The notes beneath the pieces were generated by a model, which made no database searches, was not told the origin of the DNA, and saw nothing but the letters and a program-made list of their open reading frames with translations. A program made the translations under genes and the position numbers. From Lingula anatina (taxonomy: Eukaryota; Brachiopoda; Lingulata; Lingulida; Lingulidae), in assembly GCF_001039355.2 (NCBI RefSeq), contig NW_019775569.1, positions 814,712-878,711 of the forward strand: a stretch of DNA of 64,000 bases, in the 5' to 3' direction. Below, one piece after another: positions 1-13,400 of this stretch (within the stretch, counting starts at the first letter, position 1; the number at the start of each line of letters is the position of its first letter).

Positions 1-3000
1 TGTAAGAACTCTTAACATTATGGTACTCCCTACAATATAATTTAATAATGATTCATAATAACTCAGAGTTATAGCTATTGTTTTAAGAATTTATTATTGT
101 ATGTTATCTTGAGTACATAACACATCTGATGAAAATTCTTAACTAGATTACTCTAAAAATGGATTAAACAGTGCATCCTGGGAGACAAAATATATATATA
201 CACTTCCAAAGACGTATGCTACTATTTTGTTATATGTACTCTTCCTGCTCTTTTTACTAGAGCCCTGCTACAATGTTTCAATGCATATTTTCAGAGCCAA
301 TATCACCCAGGCCATAATTATGACAAAAAACATAAAATGCAATATTTTACTCCTAATGCTAAAGATACGGATCAATCATTACCAATAACCCAACCTTATT
401 AAATGAAAATGTAATTAAAAAGATCGTTTCTCTCAATTTTGATCAATCTCACTTTGACATCTCAACCAAATGAAATGTCAATCTTAATATAATATACTGT
501 ACCTACAAAAACAGAAGGGGGAATGCCAAAAGAAAAATAAATCAATAAAAGTCCAAATCTGAAAACTAAGGGGGTAGAGATGGGGTGGAGTGGAGGGGGA
601 TAAAATTTAAAAACATAAAAAGAACAAAAATAAGATTTATTCAGATGCCTTTCTTATACATAAGAACTTTTGAATATATTTATTTACTAAACACTGTGGC
701 ACCTGGCCACAGGGCTATTATAAATTATATATAACCATACACGGACCTCAGTGGTCAACTTACCAAAATCCCCAGCCTGGGCACTTGTAAAATAGTCTCC
801 ATAGCAAAGCATGGTATACCAAAGTATAAAAAGACAGATCTGAGCTGAGGAAGATGGGCACTTCATGGTTTCTTATCATGAAGCACTGTCTGGATGGGTC
901 ATCAGTGGTCTTGTTCATCAGCAAAGGTGTGCTATAGTATCCATGTCAGGGTGTACACGGCACCTGTACCTGAAACAATTAATAAAATATGGATGTCATA
1001 TGTGCCACGATATGGAAACACCTTCGTGTGCATTTTACTGCACTGTTAAACCACTTCAAGCATATGAACTTCAACATAAATATCCTGTTCATTTATCAAA
1101 CATAGCAATCAGAAACTGTTAAAAGCTCAATTGCCCACCTACTGTGTTAATTAAGTTTAAATTAAAAATGAAGTGACAAAAATATACCTTACATATCAAC
1201 AACTGGGCATACTTTGACTGTTCAGTTGGTCATACCACAGATTGCCTCTGGCTAAATAAATATATATATAGTATGTACATGTGGCTGTTTTTATGTTCTA
1301 CTCAAACATCTATTCAAGCTTTTTAATGCCACACATACAAACTACAGCATTTGATATAAAGCAATCTTATCACATATTGGTAGCACACAAATACTTCTGT
1401 ATATCTTGATGACCTGACATGATTAAGTGTATTTTAATTCAAAATTAATAAGCAGAGGCTGCACACTATTTAATTACTTCCCAATAATAATTATGGCCTG
1501 GGGTACATATATCATATCTAATTGTTCACCAATTTCCCTTCACCTCAACAGGACACCTATACACACTGTAGTAAATGTGTCCCCACATATGAGGGGTTTG
1601 CAATAAATAAAAGCAGCTTAGACTGGTCAAATTACAAACTCTTTATATATATGGCATTTGTCATGTTATTATGTATGTTCTGAAATGTGTTGTGCGGAAA
1701 AAATGGAAGAGACATAAAAAAACTCTACATTTTAGAAACCTTAGAAAACTCAAGTGTGCTATGCCATCAACACTCACCCAATGCTATATGTATGCTGTAA
1801 ATATGGCAGAAGTATACTGGAGGTTCCCAGGCAGTTCTCATCAGTCTAATGCAACTCTGCTGTTACCTAAACCATCTACTTATATACAGTCTCATAATCT
1901 ATACTAACCCAATCAACTGCCATATTCTCAGTGAATCCATGGGTTTGGCTGATGGGATGTCTAAAAAGACCTGTTCCTCTATCAGAAAGATAAAACACAG
2001 AGTATCAATACCCTAGTATTTACTCTGGTCACATTTAAACCTTTCATACATAAATCCTTGTCACAGTGAGATCTGATAAATGAAACTTCCGTAATTAAAA
2101 GGCAATAACACCTATAGCTACTGAAGTTACCTGTATAAACACAGAAAATCTGAACCTCAATCAAACGTAAAATTTAGAAAACAAGATAAAAGTCAGTTAC
2201 TATATTGGCTGCATGAAAATAATGCTCTTGTCCCAAGTTGGTGCATTCATGATGCGAAGGTGATCAATGCTGAACAGTCTGTCATTTATAAACTGAGGTG
2301 AAGCAATTTAGTATATCTGATCTAAAAAGCTCTTGTGGTTTTGGCTGAGATGGGGGTTAATAGTCAAGACATTACACAGACTTCTTGGATATACACTGTA
2401 ATAGCAGGAGAAAGGAAAAAATCAAGGCAATAGTTCTCACTGTTCTTTGTCTATTGCCAAATGTACGAAACAAAGGACGGTAAAGAAAAACCAACAAGGA
2501 ACAGCTGCAATATGAACAGTTGCCATTAGAAAACTGAAGGATTTATAAAAGAAATTTATAGTAACAAGCATAAAAAGGGCAAATCTTTGTATCAACTACA
2601 TTGGCAGCATGTCAATGTCCAGTTTTTCCTTCAGCTAGCTTCACTTCTACATGTATGACCATGCAGTATTGTGCTCTGCTGCTAATGCCATATTTAGTAG
2701 GAGGATCAGTAAGTTGCTCGGATCATCCAGTCTGAATGGCCCCTTGTTCTCATTACTTTTATCTAACATGTAATTTTCTCTTTCTGAAAAATGAACCATT
2801 GGAGTGATGGGATTTACCAGTGCTAAGCACATGGGATTTCACAGTACTCTCAGTAAAAACCTTCACAGTAAGTGCACATTAGACTAATAGAGTAATGGCA
2901 TTTTAGATGATGGCCAACTCTCTTCATATACAAATGGAAAACCAAAAAAATGGTAAATTAATATTAAAGATGTATAGCATAACATTTTCATGTGAAAAAC

Positions 3001-3499
3001 TTATACCTAACAAATTTTTCTGGGATAAAAGGTACTTTTCTCAGATTAACCAACCTTTGTTCCTATCTTGAGACTTGCCAAATTTATGTAACAACCTTGA
3101 AAAATAAAAGAAGTCCTTCACCCATACCTTCAAGCTCAATTTTTCTCACATCCTCAGAGGTTGAATGCAATTCAAAATTGTGTCAAGATAGTTGCCAGGT
3201 GATGAGGTTCTTCAGTGAGTTATAATTTAGATTGTTTTTTGGTGACATTAATTGATGATATTCATCTTATTATTAAAAATAATCAATTGCATGTCCTAAG
3301 TTAAGTTTTTATTGAAGAATTACTTATTCCTATTTGATCACTGTTACTGTCAAGTAGTTTATTTTTTAGTTTATTTTTTATTTTTTTTTGCTTGTTGATG
3401 AAATGTGCAATCTAAGCTTTTGAGCTACTGATCATAAACACAAGGAACTACACAATTTATCATTTCAATCAAATTTTTTAATGTTTAGGTTTTTTCTCT

Positions 3500-3541
3500 C
3501 CCCCCCCCCCAAAAAAAAAATTAAATAAATAAATAAATAAT
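3500..3541. repeat. C-run/A-run junction followed by (TAAA)n
   Basis: C11 is directly followed by A10 and then TAAA-type units. Similar C-then-A junctions occur at 4291-4309 and 20612-20635, and in reverse orientation at 14244-14263 and 42586-42602. Four of the five continue into TAA/TAAA simple repeats. It may be the tail of a short retroposon or a recurrent slippage product. Confidence 0.6.
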
Positions 3542-5585
3542 TTAAAAAAACACCATATTTCCAAATACTGGTCTGCTTTAACTTCTGTATAGTGCTGATT
3601 ACAGTCACTGTAAAGTGTGGTGACGACATGCAAACAATGCAGAGCACCCAATTTAATCACTCCACCATTAACCCAGCAAATCTGATAAAAAGTGATAAGG
3701 CAAAAGGATCCAACAATGAGCCCAGTGAACAGCTTCCCAGTAGACAACAGGGAGATTCCAATCAACTTTTGTTAATTTTCTAGGAATTCATCGTATTTCG
3801 TAGCCCATTCCACCCTTCTAAATACGCAACACAGACACCTCTATGTCCCCAGTGACAAAACTGAGCCAAATCAGCACATTCCACATTACCTCTAGGGAAC
3901 CAAGCCAAGTAAAGCATCTGTCTGATCAATGAAGAACCAATCAATATCCTGTAATTGCATGAAGTTACAGGGTACAGGCAGAAGCCCACAAAAAACCAGC
4001 TAATCAGAGCCACAGGAGATGAAAAAGTACTGTTGCTTTATAGCATTTTGAATGCCTGTTTTACATGACTGCATGTTTGTGAGGAAGGGGAGAGGTACTA
4101 TGGAAGGGGAAAGGGTGCAAGGGTGCTGATCACTGTCTGTAGGAATCCCAAAGTGGCAGTTCTTAAATTTCACAAATAATAAATAAGAAGGGAAAGACAT
4201 CCAAGTTTAGATATATACATGTACTCACAATAGTATATGTGTCCATCTGTTTTAAATCTAATGAAATATAATCTGTATCATAAAAAATCTCCCCCCCCCC
4301 AAAAAAAAATAATAATAAAATAAAATAAAATAAAATAAATTTTAAAATCTGATTATATACTACAAATAAACCAACCATGTATATACAGGTAATTAGTGTA
4401 TCCTTAACCTATATCATTAGCAAAGACCTTTAATTGTTGACGTAATCCTTTCTGAAATAAACAATTTTATTATTCTCATAAGTGATGTATACAGGTGTAT
4501 AGGCTATATATACCCATCTCAATCTGGAAGCTAGGTAATTGGCATACATATTCTTGCTCAAAATTCCAGACAAAATTATCGTTTCACTTTCAACACATGG
4601 TAGATTTAGACAGTATTTTATGTTTTTAATAGATGGGGGAATTTAAGGGGAGGGATTCCTTCCTGTCGAATAAGTTTTTTTTTTTTGCATTTTGAATTAA
4701 CTTAGACATGTGTCCTGCTATATAGAACTGAACAGAACAGAACAGAGTATTGTGCCACAGGGGCTCATTATTCTGAATAGCTATTGGACAAGGTAAAAAG
4801 AAATTATTTCAACCATGTTTGTTTGCACAACAGAATTACTTTTTAGACTAATAACCTTTCAGACCAATGGATCCTAGGAATAATTGTAATTTTAATTAAA
4901 AAACTTTTTTAGTAAAAACCTTTGAACCATTGAACTAAAAAGTAGATAAAGCACTTCTTGTTGAATTTATCTGAGAAGTAATACTTCTTGATCATTTTTA
5001 ATAAAGAAAAGCAGCAAAAAAAAATTTGCCAAAAATAATCTTATTTAGAACTCCAGACATTCCTTGCCACCAGTCTACCATCTTGACACAGTTTTGAATC
5101 ACAGACCCAAAACTCAGTGCTTGAACCATGTTGGCTGAGTATGACAAACCCACACTTAATTAGACCATATCTTACCTATTTATATGGTATTATGGGAAAA
5201 AAGAATTTGCCCTGAAACTTCATCAATTTTCTAATGAATACCAAGGCATTATTCAGTGAAGAAAATATACCTCAAATGATTGGTTTTTGAGATCAACTTA
5301 AAAAAACCATTCTCATTTTTTCAGCTTGATTTATTGCCATTTCTATGCTGCAAGTGGTATCCTGCAATCTGTTTGGCTAGAAGTACATGGGCAACTGATA
5401 GCTGCCTTTTTTTTTTTTTTTTTGAGAAGGAAAGGTTCACAATGGGGACTTGTTTTTGTCCTACTTTTTTTATTATTTACTGTTTGCCAAAGGCTAATCT
5501 TGCTTTCAAATATGACTTCCATGTAGCAGCATATGTTTGACTTTTTCTTTCTGCACATATCCGAAATACCTGCTTTAAGCATGGG

Positions 5586-5625
5586 CTTGGACCTAAATAG
5601 AGAACCTTCTCTATTTAGGTTCAAG
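5586..5625. repeat. Perfect 14-bp hairpin with 2-nt loop
   Basis: Positions 5591-5604 are the exact reverse complement of 5607-5620, separated only by CC. The pairing extends outward through one G-T wobble and four more pairs (5586-5590 with 5621-5625), giving a stem of about 19 bp. It lies in non-coding DNA, and its function is unknown. It could be a foldback relic or a snap-back replication product. Confidence 0.85.
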
Positions 5626-6592
5626 GCATGGGTTAAGAACTTTTTAATTTTCCAAGACTGTTAGAGAGTTATGGCAAGTGTCAGGAAAGAAGGATCAAAG
5701 ATTGGTTAGTTAGAAAAAAATAAAAATCCATAATTAAAGTACAAGTTTTTTTTTTTTTCAGGAAAACGATCTGTGCACCTTTCACTTAATTGTCAGTCTT
5801 CTTTTTGCACAAAGAGCCCTTGTACAGTAAATGTTGCTGATGAGATGCATCCACACAAGAATTTCAGCCCGGGAAATGCAACTGTTTAGACTTGACAAAA
5901 TTAATTTTACTGAATTATACACCGCACAGTGTATTTGTACTAATAATCTGCATGCGCTCTACCACTGTATATTATATCAGTTGGCCTAGATTTGACAGTT
6001 TTAGACCTGCACATGCAGTAAATGGTTTCAGTTAAATACATCATTCACATTTTTCTTACCGTCTAACTCTGCTAAAACGGCAAACTGTTTCTCAGTGCAT
6101 TTCACAATGACTACTCTGGCTTGTATTTACGACCGTGGTTTCAGAACTGATATTTAAAATTGATTAACAGAACATCCTTTTGCCATCGTCCCCACAGGCT
6201 ACCCCCATCCTGTGAAGGCCTAAGACATTATGTTACCAAGTGAAACACAGCAACTATGTAATTCCATTGTATACCACATATCGTGTCCTTGTTTTGTTTC
6301 CCATTCATCCTGTGACCATATACCAGCTCTACACAGATTAAAAACAACTGTTGCTTTGCTTATTTTCACTCCATGGAAACATGTGTAATCAAACATGGCG
6401 GGAGTTCCAAGAGCCGATTGGTTCCCCAAGAGCAATTGGCAGCGTTGATTTCATTTGGCAAACATAAAATCCATTTATTTGCTATCAAAACAAATGGATA
6501 AAAATAATATTCCAATTTTTCATGGAAATAGTCTGAAAATTGAGACAGCCTGCGTATGCACTTTTTTAAAGAAAAAAAAAACAAAAAGAAAA

Positions 6593-6636
6593 AAAAGAGC
6601 AGGTTCTTTTAGGTTCTTAAAAGAACCCGCTCTTTT
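6593..6636. repeat. 19-bp hairpin with 6-nt loop
   Basis: Positions 6593-6611 pair with 6618-6636 with one mismatch around the loop GGTTCT. The inner arms contain GGTTCTTTT and AAAAGAACC. No gene is attached to it. Confidence 0.8.
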
Positions 6637-6971
6637 CCGACTTTTCCAAATAACTAAATAACTATTTTTTAAAAGAGAAAATAAGAGATCTTTGATTTAT
6701 AGAGCCTTCTTTTTTAAATTTTTCATTGGCCTACATTGTGACAGTTGCGACAACAAACTGCAGAAAGAGAGGAAAGCCGGCTGAACGGCCTGGCTGAATC
6801 CCAATCGGATTTCTACATGAGAATATGATGGGGCTACCTGCTCACTATAAATCAACATTATTCTCGGTTTACAGCACTGGTTACTTTTGATGATGATTCC
6901 GCGAATAGCGTGACTTTAAACCAATAATATAGGCCTATACATATAGGCCTATATGCGCCTACATGTAATTT

Positions 6972-6973
<2 letters not shown>

Positions 6974-7037
<64 letters not shown>
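6974..7037. repeat. Poly(T) tract, 64 bases
   Basis: This is an uninterrupted run of T. On the - strand it is a poly(A) run and could be the tail of a retroposed sequence, but I see no SINE body or target duplication next to it. Confidence 0.9.
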
Positions 7038-7038
<1 letters not shown>

Positions 7039-7371
7039 TAAAAAAAATCCTCATTGACACCTTGTCTCCTCTTCAATTTCTACAGTATCTATAGTTTCAA
7101 TAATTTACTTCACTCTTATTAGATATTTTTCCGTGTGAGCAAGAGAATAAACCTTGAATTTTTTTGTTCTTTTTTTTTCTTTAAAAAAAAAAGCGTGCAT
7201 GGACTGTCTCAGTTCTCAAACTACCACGCAGAAGGCCAAGGTTTCTCCCATATGCTTCTTCAAAATAAGGAAAGAAGGAATTAGTCTAAAGGTGATGGGT
7301 ATGAGATACAACACCAGTGCCGACTTCAAACAAAATACACGGGAGGGTTAATATGATCCCCTACTTTTGTC

Positions 7372-7374
<3 letters not shown>

Positions 7375-7446
<72 letters not shown>
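7375..7446. repeat. (TA)n microsatellite
   Basis: About 36 uninterrupted TA units in non-coding DNA. Confidence 0.95.
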
Positions 7447-7450
<4 letters not shown>

Positions 7451-8300
7451 GGCTTATATGCAATGAGACCGAAATTCTTCCGATATTAGGGTCATATTAT
7501 GCACATCTGGCGTCACATGTAAGTCACATTGATAGAATTTTTTTCAACTTTGATCGAACGATTGACAATTTAAAATGAAAAGAAACTCGATCATAAGGCA
7601 TTAACATACACAAAAGTGTGACCTGGACGTCTGCATTGAGCCAACCGGTACAACTAGCAGCTGGCGAGTTGCAATGCATATATACCACATAACTTTCATA
7701 AATGCGTTGCGTTCATATATGCTGGGTACACTACATCTGCCTCTTTTGTTCTCGACATCCGTCATCTAATTTTTTTAATGGCCGTTTTCTAAGAAATGGG
7801 GGAAATGATGAAAAAAATTAACCAATTTCTGTATCATGTTTTTCATCTTTTATATGTGTTTAAAGTAAGTATGATGAATATATATTTTTTACTCACTTAC
7901 CGAACCTTATTTATCGGGCAACATTTACATCTCATTTTCCTATCTAGTTATTTGTTTGTTATTTTTTTTAATTGTTTGTTTATTTTTTTTTATTTATTCA
8001 TTTATTTTTGCTGCGACTGTTTCTGTTCCGTCGTGCCTCTTTCGTTTTTGATATTTACCTGTATCTGTAACTCAAAGGCAAAATCTCATAGTTCTTCATT
8101 AAAAAAAAAACTTTTTTTAATGGAAGCTAAATTTTGAATACTTATTTTCTAACGTTAGTCAAATTAAAGAGATCAGGGATCAGGCCCTATATCATTTTCA
8201 GCTAGCTTTATTTTGCAATTTATACAACAGAAGATTTATATATTTTTCTGGCTTTGAAGTTTCTTATTTCCTTTTACACGCAATGATTCAAATTTGTTTA

Positions 8301-8890
8301 TTGTACCACCAGCGTTAGCGCTGGCGGTACACATGGTTTTAGTCCCGTCCGGTCCGTTCCGCGGATCCGCCGGCTCCTGCGGCTCCGCCGCCATGTTACC
8401 GTTACCGCTTCTCCCCCTAGACGGTAAGGGCCCCCATACCCATCTCTTGGATTTAGGTCACCTATAATCTCAACTCGTTCCACGTAAAATTTGGGCTTTG
8501 TCGGTATTGGGGTCTAGGTGTGGCACTCATTGCAATGCACCCTTGTCCAAAAATGGCAAAATTAAATGCTAATTATCTACCCTACGGAAGGAATTATGGG
8601 AAAAATTTCTACAGACGGCTTTCCAAAAGTCATATGTGTAGATTTCAAATATGCCCTTGGATTTGACCTTTGACNAAGTCATATACTAGAAATTTACTGT
8701 GACCTTGAAATTGACCTTTGACCTACCTTACTATGAACTGAACTTTGATTGTACCTTTTTTTTTGCATATTTTGAGAATTCTTGTTGATTGCATTTTTTA
8801 CAGCTTGTCAAGCACAAGACTGGTGATGGTGTCCCTTTTTTGTGTGTGTGGGGGTCTATACGATCGCGATTACCCCAGCTGGTGGTACAA
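8301..8890. mobile_element. TIR-bounded non-autonomous element (MITE/foldback-like)
   Basis: The ends are exact 13-bp inverted repeats, TTGTACCACCAGC at 8301-8313 and its reverse complement at 8878-8890, flanked on both sides by TA, as expected of a TA target duplication. The left end also folds on itself: 8303-8314 pair with 8319-8330 with one mismatch. A GC-rich patch at about 8345-8400 contrasts with the AT-rich surroundings. The interior has repeated TGACCTTTGACC words and a single N at 8675 inside one of them. There is no transposase frame. It ends about 330 bp before the eIF2D start codon. Confidence 0.7.
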
Positions 8891-9217
8891 TATTCGGAGG
8901 CGGTATCGCCTCTCTGATCCTCTAGTTTTTCTTTAATTTGGTGGTTCAGTCTTCACCCAAAGGCGACTTTTAGCTGTCAGAAGCCACATTCTGTATGTAG
9001 TCTCCTGCGTTTATAATTTTGAGCGGGTATGCCGAGATACTGTTCTTGTTGAAGCGTTGGAAGTGGGAGTGAATGGAAATTTTAACATTGGTAACCTGTG
9101 GCTTACCGTGATACATTTACTGGTTGACTGCAGCATCGGTGAGAATTTTTTATTATTTCGCCTGTGGAAATACTATCAAGCTGCCAGCTGATTCTGGTCT
9201 TAACATTTGTCAATGAA

Positions 9218-10420
9218 ATGTTTCTCAAACCTTTAAAAATCAAGTCTCAGACGGCTATTAAGGGCTCTGACCGGTAAGCGTATGGATTAAAATGTGTGTC
9301 ATGTAAAGAAAAGGGCATGATTAACGAAGTGACTGCTCGGGCGATTGCACCACTCTGACTCAATCCTGTCAGTGTCAGGCCTCTGAGGTTTCCTCCTCTT
9401 TTAAGCCTTAAATTGGTGTTATTCTAATTACTGAATATCCATTCCAACTTGATGCCCTTGATGTTTAAAATCAATTAAATGTTTTCCCGATGTTTCAATG
9501 CGTCAGAAATATTTGATATAAAAAATAGAGCAGTACGTTTCAGGGCAGTTTCACCTGATTTCCACTGGTACAATCATCTGGTATCTACAACATTGTAATT
9601 AAGTAGTTTTTTACAAATCTGATTAGAATTGGTGCATTTTCATTATTTATTTCAGCAAAAAGTTGAGAGCAGAACTAGAAGTCCAGTTTCCAAGTCTTCC
9701 CTCTGATCAATGGACTGATCTGGTACCAAATAAGGAAGAGATGAGTATTATGAAAATCTACTCACACTCGGGAGAAAGCGTTGTAGTATATGTTCTTCAC
9801 AAAAATCCCATATTCTTTGAAGTAAATAGATGTCTTTTTCCCACAGGTGAGTCTTCTCCATATAATTCAGTGAATATACTAGTAGGCACATTTAATTGTA
9901 TATATACAGTACAGTTCGTACGTGTATATAAAGAAATATATTTCTGTATCAAAGTACTAGTTTGTAGCAGTGTTTGATTTGCAGATCTTAGCAATTGTTT
10001 TGTTAAATTAAATGTAATAATATAATGTCCAAGACATTTATTAGTTTGCTAGCTGTATTTGAATTTAAATTGAAGACAAAATATTTATTGATTGAATACA
10101 AACAACAAAATCATGCAAGTTGTTACAGTTCTTGACTCCTGATATATTTTAATATGACAACTAAACATCAAATTCACCTGAAGCAGACCTTGAGATAAGA
10201 TCAAAATATTGTAACCTCTGTTTCAGAATGTAAGATCTAGTATGAGAGTCAATTTCAGTTCTATCTTCATCTTTTTCAAGAGTCGTTTGTTTTATTTGTA
10301 GTGTACACATTGTGGAAGAACCCAGATATCGTTCCAGTCTTTACAACATGGCCTCCAGTGTTTGAGAAAATATCTGGAGGAGCAGGTAAATACACTTTCT
10401 CTCTTCTTCTCTCTCTCTCT

Positions 10421-10457
<37 letters not shown>

Positions 10458-13400
10458 CGCGTACATGCACGTTCGCGCACACACACACACACACACACAT
10501 TTATAGCAATTCATAACCATTTATGCATCTACTTTTTCAATTTTTTTTTGAAATTTCAGATCTAATGTTGCCTGGGATAGTAGTTAAGGGAGATGTCACC
10601 CCCAGATCATTATGGTCTTTGGAGAAAGGTGCCATATGTGCAATTAACCTTGCAGGGAACAGGTATATTTTCCAAAGATTTGCCACAAGAAATGAAATTT
10701 TATCATTTTCATATCAAGCACATTATAACCTTTTTAGATACACAAGACTTAAAAAGCAAAGTACCCTGTTCTGCTTACGGTAACTTGAGAAAGTTCAAAA
10801 TAATATTGCAAAGAACAGATAAAATATGTCCAACATTTTAGATGTCCTGTAGCCATTGGGAGAGCAGCCCTGTCCAGTAGTGATATGGTGGACTCTGGAA
10901 TGAGGGGAAAAGGAGTCATTGTTATCCATTCTTATCTAGATCATTTGTGGTAAGAAAATACTATCTATTTCTGGTAAGAAAATACTCTCTTTTATAGGTT
11001 ATTTGAAGATATACAGAGTCTGATAACAGAAAGTATGTTAAAGCAATTTCTTAAATAGATAATGTTTCAAAGGTTTGGTGCATATAGTTGAAATACTGGT
11101 ATGTCCTCTCCACTTTTTGTACTTTCTTAAATAAAGACAATACAAGTGCAAAATACAGTATAACAGTACTTTGTGCCTAACTTATATTTTTGGAGTATTA
11201 TGTGATAGCATTGAAATGTCATTTAAAGGGCTGCTGGGGACAAAGGCCAATTACCTATTGTACATGATGGCTTAGCACCTTCTGAAAATTTTGAAGAAAA
11301 TGGAGAAGCTGAAGAAATGTCAGAAGAAAATTCTGAGACATTTGGAGAAAAACCAGAATCTGCTGGAATAATAAACACAGACAACAGTTTATCAGATTTA
11401 ACAGAAAATCAGCTGTCAATTGAAAAATCATACTGTGCAGCAGGTGAAAGAGATGATAATGGCTTAAATTCAGGAGTAGAAAATAGCAATAATAGAGAGA
11501 CTGAAGATGTCACTGTCGAAGAAAGCAATATCGAATGCCAAGAAGAGACAATCAGTCCAGAAGGTACAGTACCTTATACTTTTCAGCCAGCTTAAAAAAA
11601 ACTTTAGAGAATAACTTTATTTTTTATCATGTTAACCATGATTTAAGGCATTTGTACATTATTTGAAGTTTTTTAGGCAATTTTTAACTTTATGTGTCTC
11701 TTTTTTTTTCAGACATGGATGACCTTTTGGACATGTGCTTTATGTGTGCTTTGAAGACACAGGTCAAGAAGAGTGACTTGCCACTGCTTACCAGTAAATT
11801 TTTTAGGAGTTACATGGTACCTTTTTGGTAAGTATCAGTGTCCTTGTTAGATTTGAAAATGTGAGTGTGGATGCATTTTTAAATCATTATGGCAGGTATT
11901 TATGCAAGAAAATGTTTCTTTAGATGTTTTCCTACTAAAAACAACTATGTATACATTTCTTTTCAGTCCATCTGGAAGATTTCTTGATATTAAAAAATCA
12001 TCACACAAAAAGGTATGGAGAGCATCATAACATTAAAGAGTTTTTAATACATTTTTGTTTAAGTATCTGTTTGATTGTTTTTACCAAGTAATTGATCAAA
12101 GTGCAGGTAGATAGCGATAAAGGATTGAGGTCTTAAAATGAATGACTATGTAATCTAAGCAACCTTCCTCTCATAACATTACATAAAATTTCTAACTAGT
12201 TTTATTTATTGTTGTCTTTTTAGCTGTCCAAGTTTCTGCAGGTCAAACAGTCCCAAGGCCTTATAGATGTCAAAGAGCTGTCCAAGGGGGTAGAGAGCAT
12301 TGTTACTATCCATAAGGATAATCAGAGGTAAGAATTTTTTAGGTTTTTGTGTGATGTGTTTAGCTTAAATAATAAAGAACAGATTATGATGCATGACACA
12401 TTGCATGGGTGGTAAAATACACATTTTTAATTTTCTTATTTTCTCATGAAAATTTTCACTTGCAAACTAACAAAAAGTGCCGATGTATCCTCCATTATGC
12501 ATACTACAAGATAAAAGTCATATACTGAGATAAAAAAAAGATATATGAAGTTTTGTGTGTGTGAGGGGGTGGGGGGGGGGGGAGTCAAAATTTCATAGGG
12601 GGATTCGAAATTTCATTATGAAATATGTCTGGGGAGTCAGATTTTAGGGGAGTCAGATTTTCATGGTACACCAGTCCAATTTTGACTGGCATTGGCAGTT
12701 GGGCCAGTGGTCAACATTGCAGACTGTACTGACGGTCAGAGTCCAGTACCTGTGCACATATGGGGGTTAAAAATAAGCTGGCACACATTGGACCTGAAGG
12801 ACAGGATAGTTTATATGAAACATTTCTTAACAATTTATTCTTTTCTTAAGTCTTAGAGAGTTCAGTGTACCTGAGGGGTTCACTTTCCATGAAGAAGTAC
12901 AAGATGAGGAGACGAGTGGTGCTAAAGCATCTTATCAACCTCCAGAAATAACTTTGATGTACTCTATCCCTCATAATATGGTGATTTTGTTCAAGCCAAG
13001 TGGTTACATGTACGTTTAGATATATTTTTTCCATTTTTAAATTATCTATTTGTTATTGTTTTGTACATGTACTAGCAGAAAACAATTAGTGCTTTTTAAT
13101 AAAAAATTAGATGAATATTTATTAAGAGTTTATGCAGAGCCCATACATTAAGTCATTTTTGTCATTTTAGGAAAGACGGCGTCTTAGTTGCAAGTGAAGT
13201 GAGAGAAGCTCTTGTGAAATATGTCAAAGAAAATGACCTCCAAGATAAGGACAACAAAGGGTGGGCAGATATTTTGTTTTATAATATGTGAGAGAAGTAT
13301 AAAGGATTTAATAGATTATAAAGATAATTAGTGATAGGTTCATTTTATATATAATGGATGCAATATGATTATAACATGATGATTGTTTGGTTGACAGTAT

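Larger units (their letters stand above)
1..8300. other. Left flank without a supportable gene
   Basis: I read both strands for splice-bounded exons and found none that chain into a protein. The open frames here are short, composition-driven and match no family I recognise. The stretch holds AT-rich DNA, C-run/A-run junctions (about 3500-3520 and 4291-4309), two hairpins (5586-5625 and 6593-6636), a 64-base T tract and a (TA)n array. It may contain the 3' UTR or introns of a gene lying further left, but nothing in the sequence proves it. Confidence 0.6.

Noticed and set aside
6061-6114. Possible minus-strand exon ending at a GTAAG donor, reading VIVKCTEKQFAVLAELD
   Set aside because: The donor is good, but there is no in-frame ATG and no convincing acceptor, no neighbouring exon continues it, and the peptide matches no family I know.
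6858-7076. Poly-Lys open frame
   Set aside because: Translation of the 64-base homopolymer.
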